Shown here one piece after another: positions 50,753 through 60,018 of a stretch of 64,000 bases of DNA; position 1 is the stretch's first letter; each line of letters starts with the position of its first letter. Origin of the DNA: Geomicrobium sediminis (GTDB taxonomy: Bacteria; Bacillota; Bacilli; Bacillales; Marinococcaceae); NCBI RefSeq assembly GCF_016908595.1, contig NZ_JAFBEC010000002.1, forward strand, positions 62,001 to 126,000, in the 5' to 3' direction. The notes beneath the pieces were generated by a model. The model was not told the DNA's origin. It ran no database searches and saw only the letters and a list, made by a program, of their open reading frames with translations. Made by a program: the position numbers and the translations under genes.

Positions 50753-51676
50753 TTATGTTCCAAAAGGACGCTCGCCGAAGTACTCTTCGTATAAATCATC
50801 ATACGTGCCATTCTCTTGTAGAACTTCTAGTGCATGGTTCAATGGCTCGAGTAAATCGTGACCTTGTGGTAGTCCAATGCCATAGTCATCAGCTAGAAGT
50901 GTATCTCCAATCATAACGAGTTGGTCTTGAGCTTGCTCAATCGTGTAAGCCACGTTTGGCTCGTCATAAAGTACAGCATCGTTATGACCTTGAATTACGT
51001 TCATATACGCATCAGCAATCTCTGGGTACGTTTGAACCGTTGCGTTTTCAAGATTCTCATCTAAAAATTCATGAGAAGTAGTTCCTTGAACTGTTGAAAT
51101 GGTTACCCCTTCAACATCTAAGTCTTCAAATGAGCTCCACTCATCTGTATTAGACTCATGGACCGCGAAAATAATCCCTGCATCTAAGTAGTATGGGTCT
51201 GAGAAGTCGATTGTTTCTTTGCGTTCCTCTGTAATGGACATCGCATTGATCGCTGCGTCATATGAACCTGACTGAATACCTGCAAGTGCTCCAGAGAATT
51301 CCATCGCTTGGAAATTAGGCGTAAATCCAATTTCCTCAGCGAGTGCCGTCATAAGTTCAATGTCAAAGCCACTCATTTCATCTGACTCTAAATCCATGAA
51401 AGCAAATGGAACGAATGCGTTATCAGTAGCAATGGTATACGTTTCTCCAGCTACATCTGCATAAACATCGTCCCCGTCTCCAGCTGCAGCTTCTGCATCG
51501 TCATCATCTGCATCTGTGTCATCAGCCTCAGCGTCAACTTCATCATCTTCGTCTTCTACATCTGCCGCTGGCTCTTCTGCAGGCTCTTCATCTGTACCTG
51601 CTTCGTCATCTCCACATGCTGCGAGTGCTAGCATTGAAGCTCCTAGCACACCTGTTAACAATAGATTCTTCTTCAT
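50753..51676 (-). CDS. Polar amino acid-binding lipoprotein with hyperacidic linker
   Basis: A 307-aa substrate-binding protein. The lipobox LAAC places Cys21 at the mature N-terminus. Residues about 22-72 are a linker made almost only of Asp, Glu, Ala and Gly, with one continuous run of Asp/Ala. The SBP_bac_3 domain follows (TIATDNAFVPFAFMDLESDE, GFDIELMTALAEEIGF, FSDPYYLDAGI). It should bind a polar amino acid such as glutamine or glutamate. The acidic linker suggests function at high salt. AGGGGGAG precedes the ATG. Confidence 0.94.
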   Translation of the reverse strand: MKKNLLLTGVLGASMLALAACGDDEAGTDEEPAEEPAADVEDEDDEVDAEADDTDADDDDAEAAAGDGDDVYADVAGETYTIATDNAFVPFAFMDLESDEMSGFDIELMTALAEEIGFTPNFQAMEFSGALAGIQSGSYDAAINAMSITEERKETIDFSDPYYLDAGIIFAVHESNTDEWSSFEDLDVEGVTISTVQGTTSHEFLDENLENATVQTYPEIADAYMNVIQGHNDAVLYDEPNVAYTIEQAQDQLVMIGDTLLADDYGIGLPQGHDLLEPLNHALEVLQENGTYDDLYEEYFGERPFGT

Positions 51677-51724
51677 CTTTTCTCCCCCTTAACAGAATAT
51701 ACCGAATATAGTAATACTAAAATC

Positions 51725-51746
51725 CACTTTAGTGTACCATAAAGTG
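51725..51746. promoter_or_regulatory. Inverted repeat upstream of the amino-acid ABC operon
   Basis: CACTTTA-N8-TAAAGTG lies about 50-70 bp before the start codon. On the minus strand its centre reads TGGTACACT, an extended -10-like sequence, so the repeat may be an operator over the promoter. The regulator is unknown. Confidence 0.4.
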
Positions 51747-51749
51747 AGA

Positions 51750-51961
51750 AAAAATAAAGAAATCTTTACTTGATTCTGAATTTTAGCGGAATACTTGTTA
51801 GATCTTTTAACATTCAATTTTGCAATTGCTGATCGTAAAAACCTTATTCTCTCAGGCTTTATATGAATTTACTTTTTCTTTTTATTACATATTATGAAAA
51901 TCTCGTTTTAAAAATGTTATATTCCAACCGACTAACCGAGACGATTTTCGTCTGCAACGAC
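51750..51961. other. Intergenic stretch with no recognised gene
   Basis: The 328 bases between the binding-protein start and the aminotransferase stop hold the inverted repeat and promoter region on one side and a terminator on the other. The AT-rich middle part contains only an unsupported plus-strand open frame with no ribosome-binding site. Confidence 0.6.
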
Positions 51962-51999
51962 AAAAAAGATCGCCTAGGGGACTTACCCCTAAAGCGATC
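51962..51999 (-). terminator. Terminator of the aminotransferase gene
   Basis: GATCGC and CTAGGGG on one side pair with CCCCTAA-type and GCGATC on the other, a two-part stem; the A-run at 51962-51967 gives a minus-strand T-tract. Confidence 0.82.
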
Positions 52000-52004
52000 C
52001 ACAA

Positions 52005-53285
52005 TTATGATAGTAATTTCTCTACACTCTTTAATTCGATACACGTACAAAGAACATCAAGCGCCTTCTCTAGTTCTTTGAGCGTCGGGAACGTCGGAGC
52101 AATGCGAATGTTCTTATCTTCAGGGTCTTTTCCATAAGGGAATGTTGCACCAGCACCTGTTAACGTTACACCTGCTTCTTTTGCCATCTGAACGATGTCT
52201 GTCGCAGTTCCTGCTGGCGTATCAAGACTAATAAAGTAACCGCCTTTAGGTTCCGACCAAGAAGCAATGCCTTTGTTTCCTAGTTGTTCACGGAACGTGT
52301 TGTACACAAGGTCAAACTTTGGCTTAATAATCGCTGCATGCTTTTCCATATGCGCTTCTAAAGAAATAACATCTGTAAAGAAACGTACGTGTCTAAGTTG
52401 ATTGATCTTATCATAACCAATCGTTTGTACGCTCATATGCTTTTTGGCATCTGCAATGTTCTCTTCACTAGCCGCAAATGCTGCAACGCCAGATCCTGGG
52501 AACGTGACTTTAGATGTTGAAGCAAAGACGTAAGGACGATCGCTGTTTCCGAATGCTTTAGCCGTTTCTAATACGTTCTTTACTTCGATCTTTTCATCAC
52601 TTAAATGATGCACCGTATACGCATCATCCCAAAAAATACGGAAATCGTCTGCCTTCGTCTCCATGTTCGTTAAACGCTCGACAACTTCATCAGAATAAAT
52701 CGCACCGCTTGGATTGCTATACTTAGGCACACACCAAATACCTTTAATTAATTCGTCCTCACGTACGAGTGCTTCCACTTCATCCATGTTCGGTCCGTCT
52801 TCTTGCATCTCGACGACAATCAGTTCAATGCCAAAGTGTTCACAAATGGCAAAGTGACGATCATACCCAGGGCTAGGTGCGAGGAATTTAATCTTCGCTT
52901 CGTCTTTCCAAGGACGAGCACCGCCAGCAACGCCATGGAACATCGCACGAGAAATCGTATCATGCATTAACGTTAAGCTAGAATTTCCACCAATAATGAC
53001 TTCCTTTGTATCAACGGCTAACATTTGCGCAAAAAACTGTTTTGCTTCTGGAATTCCGTCCAATCCACCGTAATTGCGAAGATCGATTCCATTTTCTGCA
53101 TGTAAAGTAGAATGTTGATCAAATAAATCAAGCATTTCCATTGATAGATCCAATTGCTCTGGAGCTGGCTTACCCCTTGACATATTTAAGTTTAAATTCT
53201 CGCCCTGATAATCTTCATATTGTTTCGTCAGCTCTTCAAGACGTGACTGTAACTCTTCTTTGGACAAAGCTTGTAACTGTGTCAA
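52005..53285 (-). CDS. PLP-dependent aminotransferase, Aminotran_MocR-like group
   Basis: A 426-aa aminotransferase. The N-terminal NLNMSRGKPAPEQLDLS and the fold-I motifs GGNSSLTLMHDTISRA, WCVPKYSNPSGAIYSD, WDDAYTVHHL and ASTSKVTFPGSGVA (Schiff-base lysine) mark the group annotated as aspartate or alanine-glyoxylate-like aminotransferases without a DNA-binding domain. The amino donor is uncertain. The start is TTG 53285 with AAAGGAG eight bases upstream; the open frame to 53387 has no start signal. It follows the HD hydrolase gene by 84 bp. Confidence 0.88.
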   Translation of the reverse strand: MTQLQALSKEELQSRLEELTKQYEDYQGENLNLNMSRGKPAPEQLDLSMEMLDLFDQHSTLHAENGIDLRNYGGLDGIPEAKQFFAQMLAVDTKEVIIGGNSSLTLMHDTISRAMFHGVAGGARPWKDEAKIKFLAPSPGYDRHFAICEHFGIELIVVEMQEDGPNMDEVEALVREDELIKGIWCVPKYSNPSGAIYSDEVVERLTNMETKADDFRIFWDDAYTVHHLSDEKIEVKNVLETAKAFGNSDRPYVFASTSKVTFPGSGVAAFAASEENIADAKKHMSVQTIGYDKINQLRHVRFFTDVISLEAHMEKHAAIIKPKFDLVYNTFREQLGNKGIASWSEPKGGYFISLDTPAGTATDIVQMAKEAGVTLTGAGATFPYGKDPEDKNIRIAPTFPTLKELEKALDVLCTCIELKSVEKLLS

Positions 53286-53368
53286 AAGTATTATCTCCTT
53301 TGTATATAAGTATAGTTCTATTGTAAAACAATCCCACAATAAAGTCAGGTCAATCGTTGATTTTCCTA

Positions 53369-54010
53369 CTAAAATTTCACATCCCATTCTTGAAAGAACG
53401 TTTTTAAAAATTGTTCAAGCTGTTCGTGACGTTCATCTGCTAATTGTTTACCCGTTTTTGTGTTCATTAGTCCTCGAAGTTTTAAAAGTTTCTCATAAAA
53501 ATGATGAATCGCTGATGACTTTCCGTGACGGTACTCTTCTTTTGTCATCTTATCTCGCACATCAATGGTTGGGTCATACATCGGATCTCCTTTTGCGCCA
53601 GCATACACAAATGTTCTAGCAATACCGATGGCACCCAGGGCATCGAGACGATCAGCGTCTTGGACGACTTTTGCTTCTAATGACTCAACAGGTAATCCAT
53701 TTCCGCCTTTAAACGATATTGTTGTAATAATCGAAAGGATCTTTTGTTGATCTTCAAATGGAATCTCTTGTGATTTGAGCCAATCCTCCACTTGCTTTAA
53801 TCCTGATTCTTCATCAGACGCGACTTTATCATCAGCCAAATCATGAAGAAGTGCTGCCATCTTAACGATAAACAAATTCGCCCCTTCACGTTCAGCAATA
53901 TAGTGAGCAAGTTTCGTTACTCGTTCTATGTGATACCAGTCATGACCAGTACGTTCATTTAATAATAGCGACCGAACGTACTGGTTTGTTACTTCTATTT
54001 GCTCTTTCAT
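53369..54010 (-). CDS. HD-domain phosphohydrolase (YedJ-like)
   Basis: A 213-aa HD-superfamily protein. The metal ligands are in HDWYHIERV (H23, H27), the HD pair H56-D57 in [10 protein letters not shown], and a later Asp in [17 protein letters not shown], the arrangement of the YedJ/Lin2117 group. It hydrolyses phosphate from an unknown nucleotide or small molecule in the cytoplasm. The ribosome-binding site (AAGTAGG) is modest. It is divergent from the photolyase gene. Confidence 0.9.
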   Translation of the reverse strand: MKEQIEVTNQYVRSLLLNERTGHDWYHIERVTKLAHYIAEREGANLFIVKMAALLHDLADDKVASDEESGLKQVEDWLKSQEIPFEDQQKILSIITTISFKGGNGLPVESLEAKVVQDADRLDALGAIGIARTFVYAGAKGDPMYDPTIDVRDKMTKEEYRHGKSSAIHHFYEKLLKLRGLMNTKTGKQLADERHEQLEQFLKTFFQEWDVKF

Positions 54011-54080
54011 ATACGCCTACTTTCTACGATTGTTCGTGATCGAATTCGGGTAAATAATCCATATGAAAGGATGGTTGTTA

Positions 54081-55514
54081 TTGGGCACTCAAATCGTTTG
54101 GTTTCGTAGAGACTTAAGAATACATGATAACAAAGCGTTATATTCTGCTTTAGAACACCTCAAAGAAGATGACAAGCTCCTTTTACTTTACCATATTCAC
54201 CCAGATCTTACTGATGCGTTTACGAAGAGACATGACTACTATTATGAAGCTTTATATGATCACGTTCAGAAGATTGAGCAACAAGGTGGATCTCTTCATT
54301 TTATAACAGGTTCAGTCGAAGAAGCTTTTCAATCTTTATTTTCCATCGTTGATGATTGTACAGCCATTCATGTAAACGTTGATGATACTCCTTTTGCTAG
54401 AGAAAGGGATCAGTTCGTTCAACAACTCGCTGAAAAGCAGAACATTCGCTACTACAATTATACAGATGCCCATCTGCATGGCGCCCAAGAAATTGTAAAA
54501 AAAGATCACAGTCATTACCAAGTGTTTACGCCTTATTATAAACAGTGGATCAACCGTACAAAAGAACGGCCGTGTCACATTGATCTAAGTCAACTACGCG
54601 ATGTCATTCAAAAACGAACCGATGACTTTACCGAAGGTCAAAAGCAGTTCGGAACGTTAATGCAAAGGAAAACGGGCATCTGGAAGAAAATGGCTGGTAG
54701 CGATCGAGCATTCGAGCAACTTCAAGCTTTCATCACGAAAGGTCTAATAACGAATTATAACAGTGATCGAGACCGACCAGACTTTGATGGAACTAGCCGG
54801 CTTTCGGCGTATTTACGTACAGGAGCAATTTCTCCTCGGACCGTTTATGCAGCTGTACAAAAATACATTGATGAATCTAGCAACGATGAAGGTGCGAATA
54901 CATTCATTCAAGAGCTCGCTTGGCGAGATTTTTACAATATGATTTATTACCGTTATCCAACGAGCAAAGACGAAGAAATTATTTCAAAGTATCAACAACT
55001 ACAATGGTCATACGATGAGGAACGCTATCATCATTGGCAGAATGGTACAACTGGATTTCCAATCGTCGATGCTGCAATGCGACAACTCAATGAAATAGGC
55101 TGGATGCACAATCGACTTCGTATGATTGTCGCTTCATTTCTGGCGAAAGACCTCCAACTGGATTGGCGGCTCGGTGAGCGTTATTTTCAAGATCATTTAA
55201 TTGACTATGATCCTGCCTCAAACATTGGCGGATGGCAATGGGCAGCTTCTACAGGCACTGACGCTGTACCATACTTTCGGATCTTCAATCCGACAAGACA
55301 ATCAGAAAGGTACGACCCAGACGGTACGTTTATTACTTCGTATTTACCTGAATTAAAAGAAGTTCCTCTAGCATTTATTCACGAACCTAGTAAAATGTCT
55401 GAATCTGAACAAGAAGACGCACATTGTATAATCGGAAGTGATTATCCAAAACCAATCGTCTCTCACCAAGAAATGCGCCAAAAAACACTCGAACGTTTTA
55501 AAGAAATACAATAA
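54081..55514 (+). CDS. phr: Deoxyribodipyrimidine photolyase (class I)
   Basis: A 477-aa photolyase that repairs UV-induced cyclobutane dimers with FADH- and light. The N-terminal antenna domain starts TQIVWFRRDLRIHDNKAL; the FAD domain contains GTSRLSAYLRTGAISPR, FIQELAWRDFYNMI, MHNRLRMIVASFL and DYDPASNIGGWQWAASTGTD, all conserved. AAAGGATGG fits TTG 54081 better than ATG 54063, so the shorter start is chosen. Together with the LexA-like box elsewhere it shows attention to DNA damage in this genome. Confidence 0.94.
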   Translation: MGTQIVWFRRDLRIHDNKALYSALEHLKEDDKLLLLYHIHPDLTDAFTKRHDYYYEALYDHVQKIEQQGGSLHFITGSVEEAFQSLFSIVDDCTAIHVNVDDTPFARERDQFVQQLAEKQNIRYYNYTDAHLHGAQEIVKKDHSHYQVFTPYYKQWINRTKERPCHIDLSQLRDVIQKRTDDFTEGQKQFGTLMQRKTGIWKKMAGSDRAFEQLQAFITKGLITNYNSDRDRPDFDGTSRLSAYLRTGAISPRTVYAAVQKYIDESSNDEGANTFIQELAWRDFYNMIYYRYPTSKDEEIISKYQQLQWSYDEERYHHWQNGTTGFPIVDAAMRQLNEIGWMHNRLRMIVASFLAKDLQLDWRLGERYFQDHLIDYDPASNIGGWQWAASTGTDAVPYFRIFNPTRQSERYDPDGTFITSYLPELKEVPLAFIHEPSKMSESEQEDAHCIIGSDYPKPIVSHQEMRQKTLERFKEIQ

Positions 55515-55517
55515 AAA

Positions 55518-55557
55518 AATCCGCAAGAAGAAAGTTTAAACTCTCTTCTTGCGGATT
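55518..55557. terminator. Bidirectional terminator
   Basis: AATCCGCAAGAAG and CTTCTTGCGGATT form a 13-bp perfect stem with a 14-nt loop between converging phr and ccdA. Confidence 0.9.
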
Positions 55558-55565
55558 AGTTTTCG

Positions 55566-56285
55566 TTATAGCCAGCTTGGTACAAAGTTCCCGAAGTATG
55601 CCGAAATAGTTGAGAATAATCCAGTAAACAATGCAATACCGAGAAGAATCATAATGACGCCACTCGTTTTTTGAATGAGCGGTAAGTAACGGTTAATAAC
55701 ACTTAATTTATTCAACGACTGAGAGAATAGCAGTGCAACGAGTAGAAACGGAATTCCTAGTCCAATAGAATAGATTAACAAAAGACCAACGCCACTGAAC
55801 ATCGTTTCTTCACGACTCGCCATATAAAGAATTGAACCGAGAATTAATCCAATACAAGGCGTCCAACCTGCAGCAAATACAAGACCGTAACCGACAGAAC
55901 CAGAGAAACTTGATACTTTCTTCGGCTTACGCTTAATCACTTTTCTCTCTGTAAGTAAAGATCGTAACGAAATAAGACCTGACATTTGTAATCCAAAAAG
56001 AATGATAACAATACCACCTATGCGTTCAATCAACGTTCCATACATCGCAAACCAGGTTCCAATCGCAGTAGCTGAAACTCCAAGTAAAACGAAAATAATC
56101 GTAAAACCTGAAATGAACCCTAGACTACGCGATAGAATGATGCCTCTGTTCGCATTGATCGCACCACCTTGTACATTACTACCTGTCAATTGAGCAAGGT
56201 ATGCTGGTACAAGTGGGAAGACACATGGAGAGAAAAAAGTTACCATCCCGGCTAAAAAGGCTGCGCCGAGCGATACTTCATCCAT
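55566..56285 (-). CDS. ccdA: Cytochrome c biogenesis protein CcdA
   Basis: A 239-aa DsbD-type membrane protein with six helices. The first conserved Cys is in FFSPCVFPLVPAYL and the second in FAAGWTPCIGLILGSIL, the redox pair that carries electrons across the membrane to ResA-like thioredoxins. The frame extends to 56582, but ATG 56285, with GGGGG seven bases away, matches the family N-terminus. It is separated from the capsule operon upstream by a terminator. Confidence 0.94.
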   Translation of the reverse strand: MDEVSLGAAFLAGMVTFFSPCVFPLVPAYLAQLTGSNVQGGAINANRGIILSRSLGFISGFTIIFVLLGVSATAIGTWFAMYGTLIERIGGIVIILFGLQMSGLISLRSLLTERKVIKRKPKKVSSFSGSVGYGLVFAAGWTPCIGLILGSILYMASREETMFSGVGLLLIYSIGLGIPFLLVALLFSQSLNKLSVINRYLPLIQKTSGVIMILLGIALFTGLFSTISAYFGNFVPSWL

Positions 56286-56413
56286 CCTTTTTCCCCCTTT
56301 TTCAAATAGCTTTCTTCTATTATTGTATATCAGAACATGCTTTTTTACGCATGTCTTTTTAGATTGTAACAAATTTTTCAAGAAACGACGTATGACTTCA
56401 TGTATCAAAAACG

Positions 56414-56450
56414 AAAAAACTGCCCAATCATTTCGATGTTGGGCAGTTTT
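56414..56450 (-). terminator. Terminator of the capsule operon
   Basis: AAAACTGCCCAA and TTGGGCAGTTTT form a 12-bp perfect stem; an A6 run gives the minus-strand T-tract. It lies just after the small capE-like gene. Confidence 0.9.
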
Positions 56451-56454
56451 ACCA

Positions 56455-56616
56455 TTAATGATGAGAATCGACAAGTGGTTCCATTTCGTCGTTCGTGTGG
56501 TACTCAATTGCTTCTTTTTCTTTTCCTGATAACGTGTCTTCATACTGAAGTTCATACAAACTGAACACAATGACTGCAACAATTCCTACAGGCAGTATTG
56601 CTTTAAATACTTTCAT
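56455..56616 (-). CDS. capE: CapE/PgsE-like small membrane protein
   Basis: A 53-aa protein, MKVFKAILPVGIVAVIVFSL followed by a hydrophilic acidic tail ending in His-His. One membrane helix at about residues 4-21 and total length match B. subtilis PgsE (55 aa) and B. anthracis CapE (47 aa), which assist the poly-gamma-glutamate synthase. It is the fifth gene after capD on the same strand and lies before the operon terminator, so position supports the call as much as sequence does. A longer frame to 56640 lacks a ribosome-binding site; GAGAGGA is 12 bases from ATG 56616. Confidence 0.72.
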   Translation of the reverse strand: MKVFKAILPVGIVAVIVFSLYELQYEDTLSGKEKEAIEYHTNDEMEPLVDSHH

Positions 56617-56649
56617 CGTTTGATTCGTTCCTCTCTCCATTGCAATTCA

Positions 56650-58305
56650 CTATCGTCTTGGATCTTGTATTCGGCTTACGTTCCCATTGTCATAATCGGC
56701 AATTAGAACTTGAAGACCACCAAAGAAAACAGACGTGTAATATCGATCAACATCATGGCCTCTTTCTAATAGAGCTTCTTCACTCTCTTCTGGCCAAGCT
56801 GGTTCAATGATCATTTGTTGCTCATTTGTTTCTGGGTGCGTTCCGTGCGTCACCCTCGGTGCTTGCATGGCATCTTCGAAGTTCCCCAACTGCGAACCAT
56901 ACACGAGCACTTGACTCATAATTTGTGGAATACGATTTCCACCTGGGCTACCAACACCAATCACTTCTTGGTTCTCTTCATTAACGAGTAGTGTTGGAGC
57001 AATAAAACTACGTGAACGTTTGTGACCTTGATAAAGGTTCGGTGACGTTTCACTTTGTGCAAAGTTGTTCATATGGTTGTTAAGAAAATACCCTTGATTC
57101 ACCATGACGCCTTCTCCAAAGAAATTGCTGAGCGTATTCGTTGCAGATACGACCATGCCATCTGCATCTGCAATTGAAAATGCAGTTGTATTGCCTTGGT
57201 CGTCTGTACTCGCTACTGCCCCTTCATGAATCGACGTGTTCGCAAGGGAATCTACATTCGAAAGAAGTTCTTGGCTATAGTCAATACTCGTTAGTTGTTC
57301 CGCGTCTACTGGAGTAAACGTAGGATCACCGATATTTCGTGAACGATCGCGATAAGCTTCCTTCGTAATCTCAACAAACGTATGCGCAAACTCTGCAGAA
57401 CCAGGTTCTGCCTCAGTAAGTCCAGCGAGTTCTGCCATTTGTAACTGCTGGATCATTGTGATCCCAGACATCGGAGCAGGTGTTGAGTAGACCGTGTAGT
57501 CCGTAAATTGACCAGATACTGCTTCAGTCTCAAGCACCTCGTAAGCTTGTAAGTCAGCAAGCGTTATACTGTTACGATCTCCAGCAAGTTCATTAGCCAA
57601 TTCCCCAGTATAAAAGTCTTCAAACCCATTTTCTAAAAGACGTCGCATCGTGTCAGCGAGCCTCGGTTGTACGAGTTCCATTCCGGCCTTAATGCGCACA
57701 CCACTCGGATAGAACTCTTGTGCTGCACTCTCATCGATTCGAACGTTCGCACGGTATAATCGATCTTCTAACATCTCGTCAACGGTAAATCCGTTCTCCG
57801 CTAGTTCAATAGCAGGTGTAACGAGATCTTCAATTGGCAACGTTCCGTGTGCCTCATGAACGTGTTGCATTCCTTTAACGAATCCAGGTACACCCGCATT
57901 GTTCTCATTTCCCTCAGCAGGTGACATCTCACGGTAATCGTATACAGAAGGTGCAGAAGCTAAGTCTTCTAGCACGAGCATTGCTCCACCTCCACCAATG
58001 CCAGAACCGTAAGGTTCTACTACACCGAGTGTAAATGAAATGGCAATGGCTGCATCAACCGCATTACCGCCTTGAGAGAGAATTTGCTCTCCTACCTCTT
58101 CTGCGATTGGGTGTGAAGCTGTAACCCCGTAGTCGCCAAGTTCAGTTTGCTCTCCTGTAGGGGCAGATGATGATCCGTTGCCTTCCCCTTCTGTTACAGG
58201 CCCTTCTTCATGTTGTGCTTCTTCAGTGACGTTACTGAATACGACTGCAATCGCAAGCAACAAGACGGCTGCAATCGACATGATTATCGTCATTTTTTTG
58301 GACAT
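56650..58305 (-). CDS. capD: Gamma-glutamyltransferase, CapD-like
   Basis: A 551-aa gamma-glutamyltranspeptidase. An N-terminal membrane helix (about 5-25) anchors it outside. The large-subunit region contains GNAVDAAIAISFTLGVVEPY and SGIGGGGAML; the autoprocessing site is in GNTTAFSIADADG with the nucleophile Thr at about 373; the small subunit has MVVSATNTLSNFFG and GVGSPGGNRIPQ. In the capBCADE order of B. anthracis this gene (CapD) cleaves poly-gamma-glutamate and joins it to peptidoglycan. A general GGT role in glutathione breakdown is the alternative. It follows capA by 51 bp. Confidence 0.88.
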   Translation of the reverse strand: MSKKMTIIMSIAAVLLLAIAVVFSNVTEEAQHEEGPVTEGEGNGSSSAPTGEQTELGDYGVTASHPIAEEVGEQILSQGGNAVDAAIAISFTLGVVEPYGSGIGGGGAMLVLEDLASAPSVYDYREMSPAEGNENNAGVPGFVKGMQHVHEAHGTLPIEDLVTPAIELAENGFTVDEMLEDRLYRANVRIDESAAQEFYPSGVRIKAGMELVQPRLADTMRRLLENGFEDFYTGELANELAGDRNSITLADLQAYEVLETEAVSGQFTDYTVYSTPAPMSGITMIQQLQMAELAGLTEAEPGSAEFAHTFVEITKEAYRDRSRNIGDPTFTPVDAEQLTSIDYSQELLSNVDSLANTSIHEGAVASTDDQGNTTAFSIADADGMVVSATNTLSNFFGEGVMVNQGYFLNNHMNNFAQSETSPNLYQGHKRSRSFIAPTLLVNEENQEVIGVGSPGGNRIPQIMSQVLVYGSQLGNFEDAMQAPRVTHGTHPETNEQQMIIEPAWPEESEEALLERGHDVDRYYTSVFFGGLQVLIADYDNGNVSRIQDPRR

Positions 58306-58356
58306 TTAATTTCCTCCCACACTGCGAACGACGAAACACCTCGTATTTCGCTCGTG

Positions 58357-59502
58357 TTAGTTTACCACATGACGATGATCTACTTCGAATATTAGCCTTC
58401 CATCTCGAATCTCGTATGCTTGATCATCTGTCGTATCCTTTGTTAATTGTTGGAAGATCCGTTGCTTGAAGTACTCTTCTCTTGGACCTGTAATTGCTCG
58501 AGGTTGTGCTTCATGAACGCGAAACGGAACTAATTCTATTTCTGCTCGTCCATCCTCATACAAATGGTATTGAGCAAGAGCAGTGTCTCGTGTACGAGTC
58601 CACCCTTGATCAAATATAAAGTTCCCTAATGAGTAGAAAATAATGCCGTCGTTATATGTCTCAACGGATTGCAACACGTGAGGATGGTGCCCAATTACAA
58701 TATCTGCACCAGCATCAACATAGGCTTTCATTAACTGCTCTTGCCTCTCAGTTGGGGTACTCGTATATTCCACACCTGCATGAACGTGAGCGATAACAAG
58801 GTCCGCTGCATCTTCACCACTTTTGGCTGCTTTAATGTATTCTAGTGATTCTGAAGGTGTAGCAGACAGCACTCCTTCTTGACCGCCACCGTAATACACA
58901 TCGTTGAAACCAATGGTTGCTACCGTAATCCCGTTGATTTGCTGGTAATCAATCGCAGGATTTTGGACTTGTCCAACTGCATTTACAGATGATCGGTCTA
59001 ACACATCTAACGTATCGTATAGTCCTTGTTGACCATAATCAAGAATATGGTTGTTCGCGATGTTCACCGTTGAGAAACCAGCGTTTTCTAAGATCTGTAC
59101 CGTTTCTGCAGGTGCCTCAAGGTGTATTTCCTTGTCCGCAGGCACGTAGTCATGACCGTCAATTAATAACGGATTCTCAAGGTTCCCAGTCACATAATCT
59201 GCTTCATCAAAATACGGCTGTGCATAATGCAACAAAAAGTCTCCTCCACGATGATCAATGACGTTCGACACGTATCTTCCTAACATCATGTCTCCCACCA
59301 TCGAAGCTGTGAAAATTGATTCCTCTTCTTGACTTCCAGTCTCTGCTAATGATTCTCGTTCTGGTAAAGGCCACCAATTAGCTGCTAGTAATATAGCGAG
59401 CGTGACAACAACACCGATAATGCTATGAGGCAATGCTCTTTTTTTGTGCTTTTTCGTAAATGCGAGCATCTTCTCTTTAAATGTAAATTTCTCGTTTTCC
59501 AT
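58357..59502 (-). CDS. capA: Poly-gamma-glutamate synthesis protein CapA/PgsA
   Basis: A 381-aa protein with a cytoplasmic N-terminus, one membrane helix (about 23-42) and a large outside metallophosphatase-like domain. Conserved features are SMVGDMMLGRYV, VTGNLENPLLIDG, ANNHILDYGQQGL, VHAGVEYTSTPTERQ and GADIVIGHHPHVLQ. CapA/PgsA takes part in export of the growing poly-gamma-glutamate chain. It is the third gene of the operon, 47 bp after capC. Confidence 0.94.
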   Translation of the reverse strand: MENEKFTFKEKMLAFTKKHKKRALPHSIIGVVVTLAILLAANWWPLPERESLAETGSQEEESIFTASMVGDMMLGRYVSNVIDHRGGDFLLHYAQPYFDEADYVTGNLENPLLIDGHDYVPADKEIHLEAPAETVQILENAGFSTVNIANNHILDYGQQGLYDTLDVLDRSSVNAVGQVQNPAIDYQQINGITVATIGFNDVYYGGGQEGVLSATPSESLEYIKAAKSGEDAADLVIAHVHAGVEYTSTPTERQEQLMKAYVDAGADIVIGHHPHVLQSVETYNDGIIFYSLGNFIFDQGWTRTRDTALAQYHLYEDGRAEIELVPFRVHEAQPRAITGPREEYFKQRIFQQLTKDTTDDQAYEIRDGRLIFEVDHRHVVN

Positions 59503-59549
59503 CGAGTAATCCCTCGTCTCATTTAAATCCCATTTCTTAAGCCCTTAAT

Positions 59550-59999
59550 TTATAAGAAATAAAGTAAGGACACGATTAGAAACGTTATACCGCTAAGAAC
59601 GAGTGTACTTAACGTTGTCGGTAATACCCCTTGACGTTGAAATGCGTTTGCAATCAGTCCTGGGACAATAACGCCGAGCCCTCTAAATTCTACGGTCTCA
59701 AATGGGAAGACGGGATAGAAATAGTCAAAGATCATCTTAACGAGGATCCCAACTGTCATCATCGCTGCAAATTTACGTCGACCGTAGAGAATCGTAACTC
59801 GACCGACGACTTGAGTTACGATTAAGTACGTAATAAAGCTTAAAAAGAAAATCATTACTAAAAATATCACTTGATCAAAGACGAGTGCTAAATAACCCGG
59901 AACAATTAAACCCGCTGGCATAATCCCCGTTCGTTCTGTATAAATCAAACTGAGCACTACGCCGATCACGAGTGCGATATATAACTCTGTACCAAACAA
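59550..59999 (-). CDS. capC: Poly-gamma-glutamate biosynthesis protein CapC/PgsC
   Basis: A 149-aa membrane protein with four or five helices. MFGTELYIALVIGVVLSLIY, GLIVPGYLALVF, LYGRRKFAAM and FRGLGVIVPGLIANAFQRQG closely follow B. subtilis PgsC, which is the same length. It forms the synthase with CapB in the membrane. It begins 19 bp after the capB stop. Confidence 0.95.
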   Translation of the reverse strand: MFGTELYIALVIGVVLSLIYTERTGIMPAGLIVPGYLALVFDQVIFLVMIFFLSFITYLIVTQVVGRVTILYGRRKFAAMMTVGILVKMIFDYFYPVFPFETVEFRGLGVIVPGLIANAFQRQGVLPTTLSTLVLSGITFLIVSLLYFL

Positions 60000-60018
60000 C
60001 TGACAGCAACTCCTTACG

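Noticed and set aside
51863-52081. Plus-strand frame of 72 codons in the AT-rich gap
   Set aside because: No ribosome-binding site, overlaps a terminator and the aminotransferase end, and its composition follows the AT-rich DNA.
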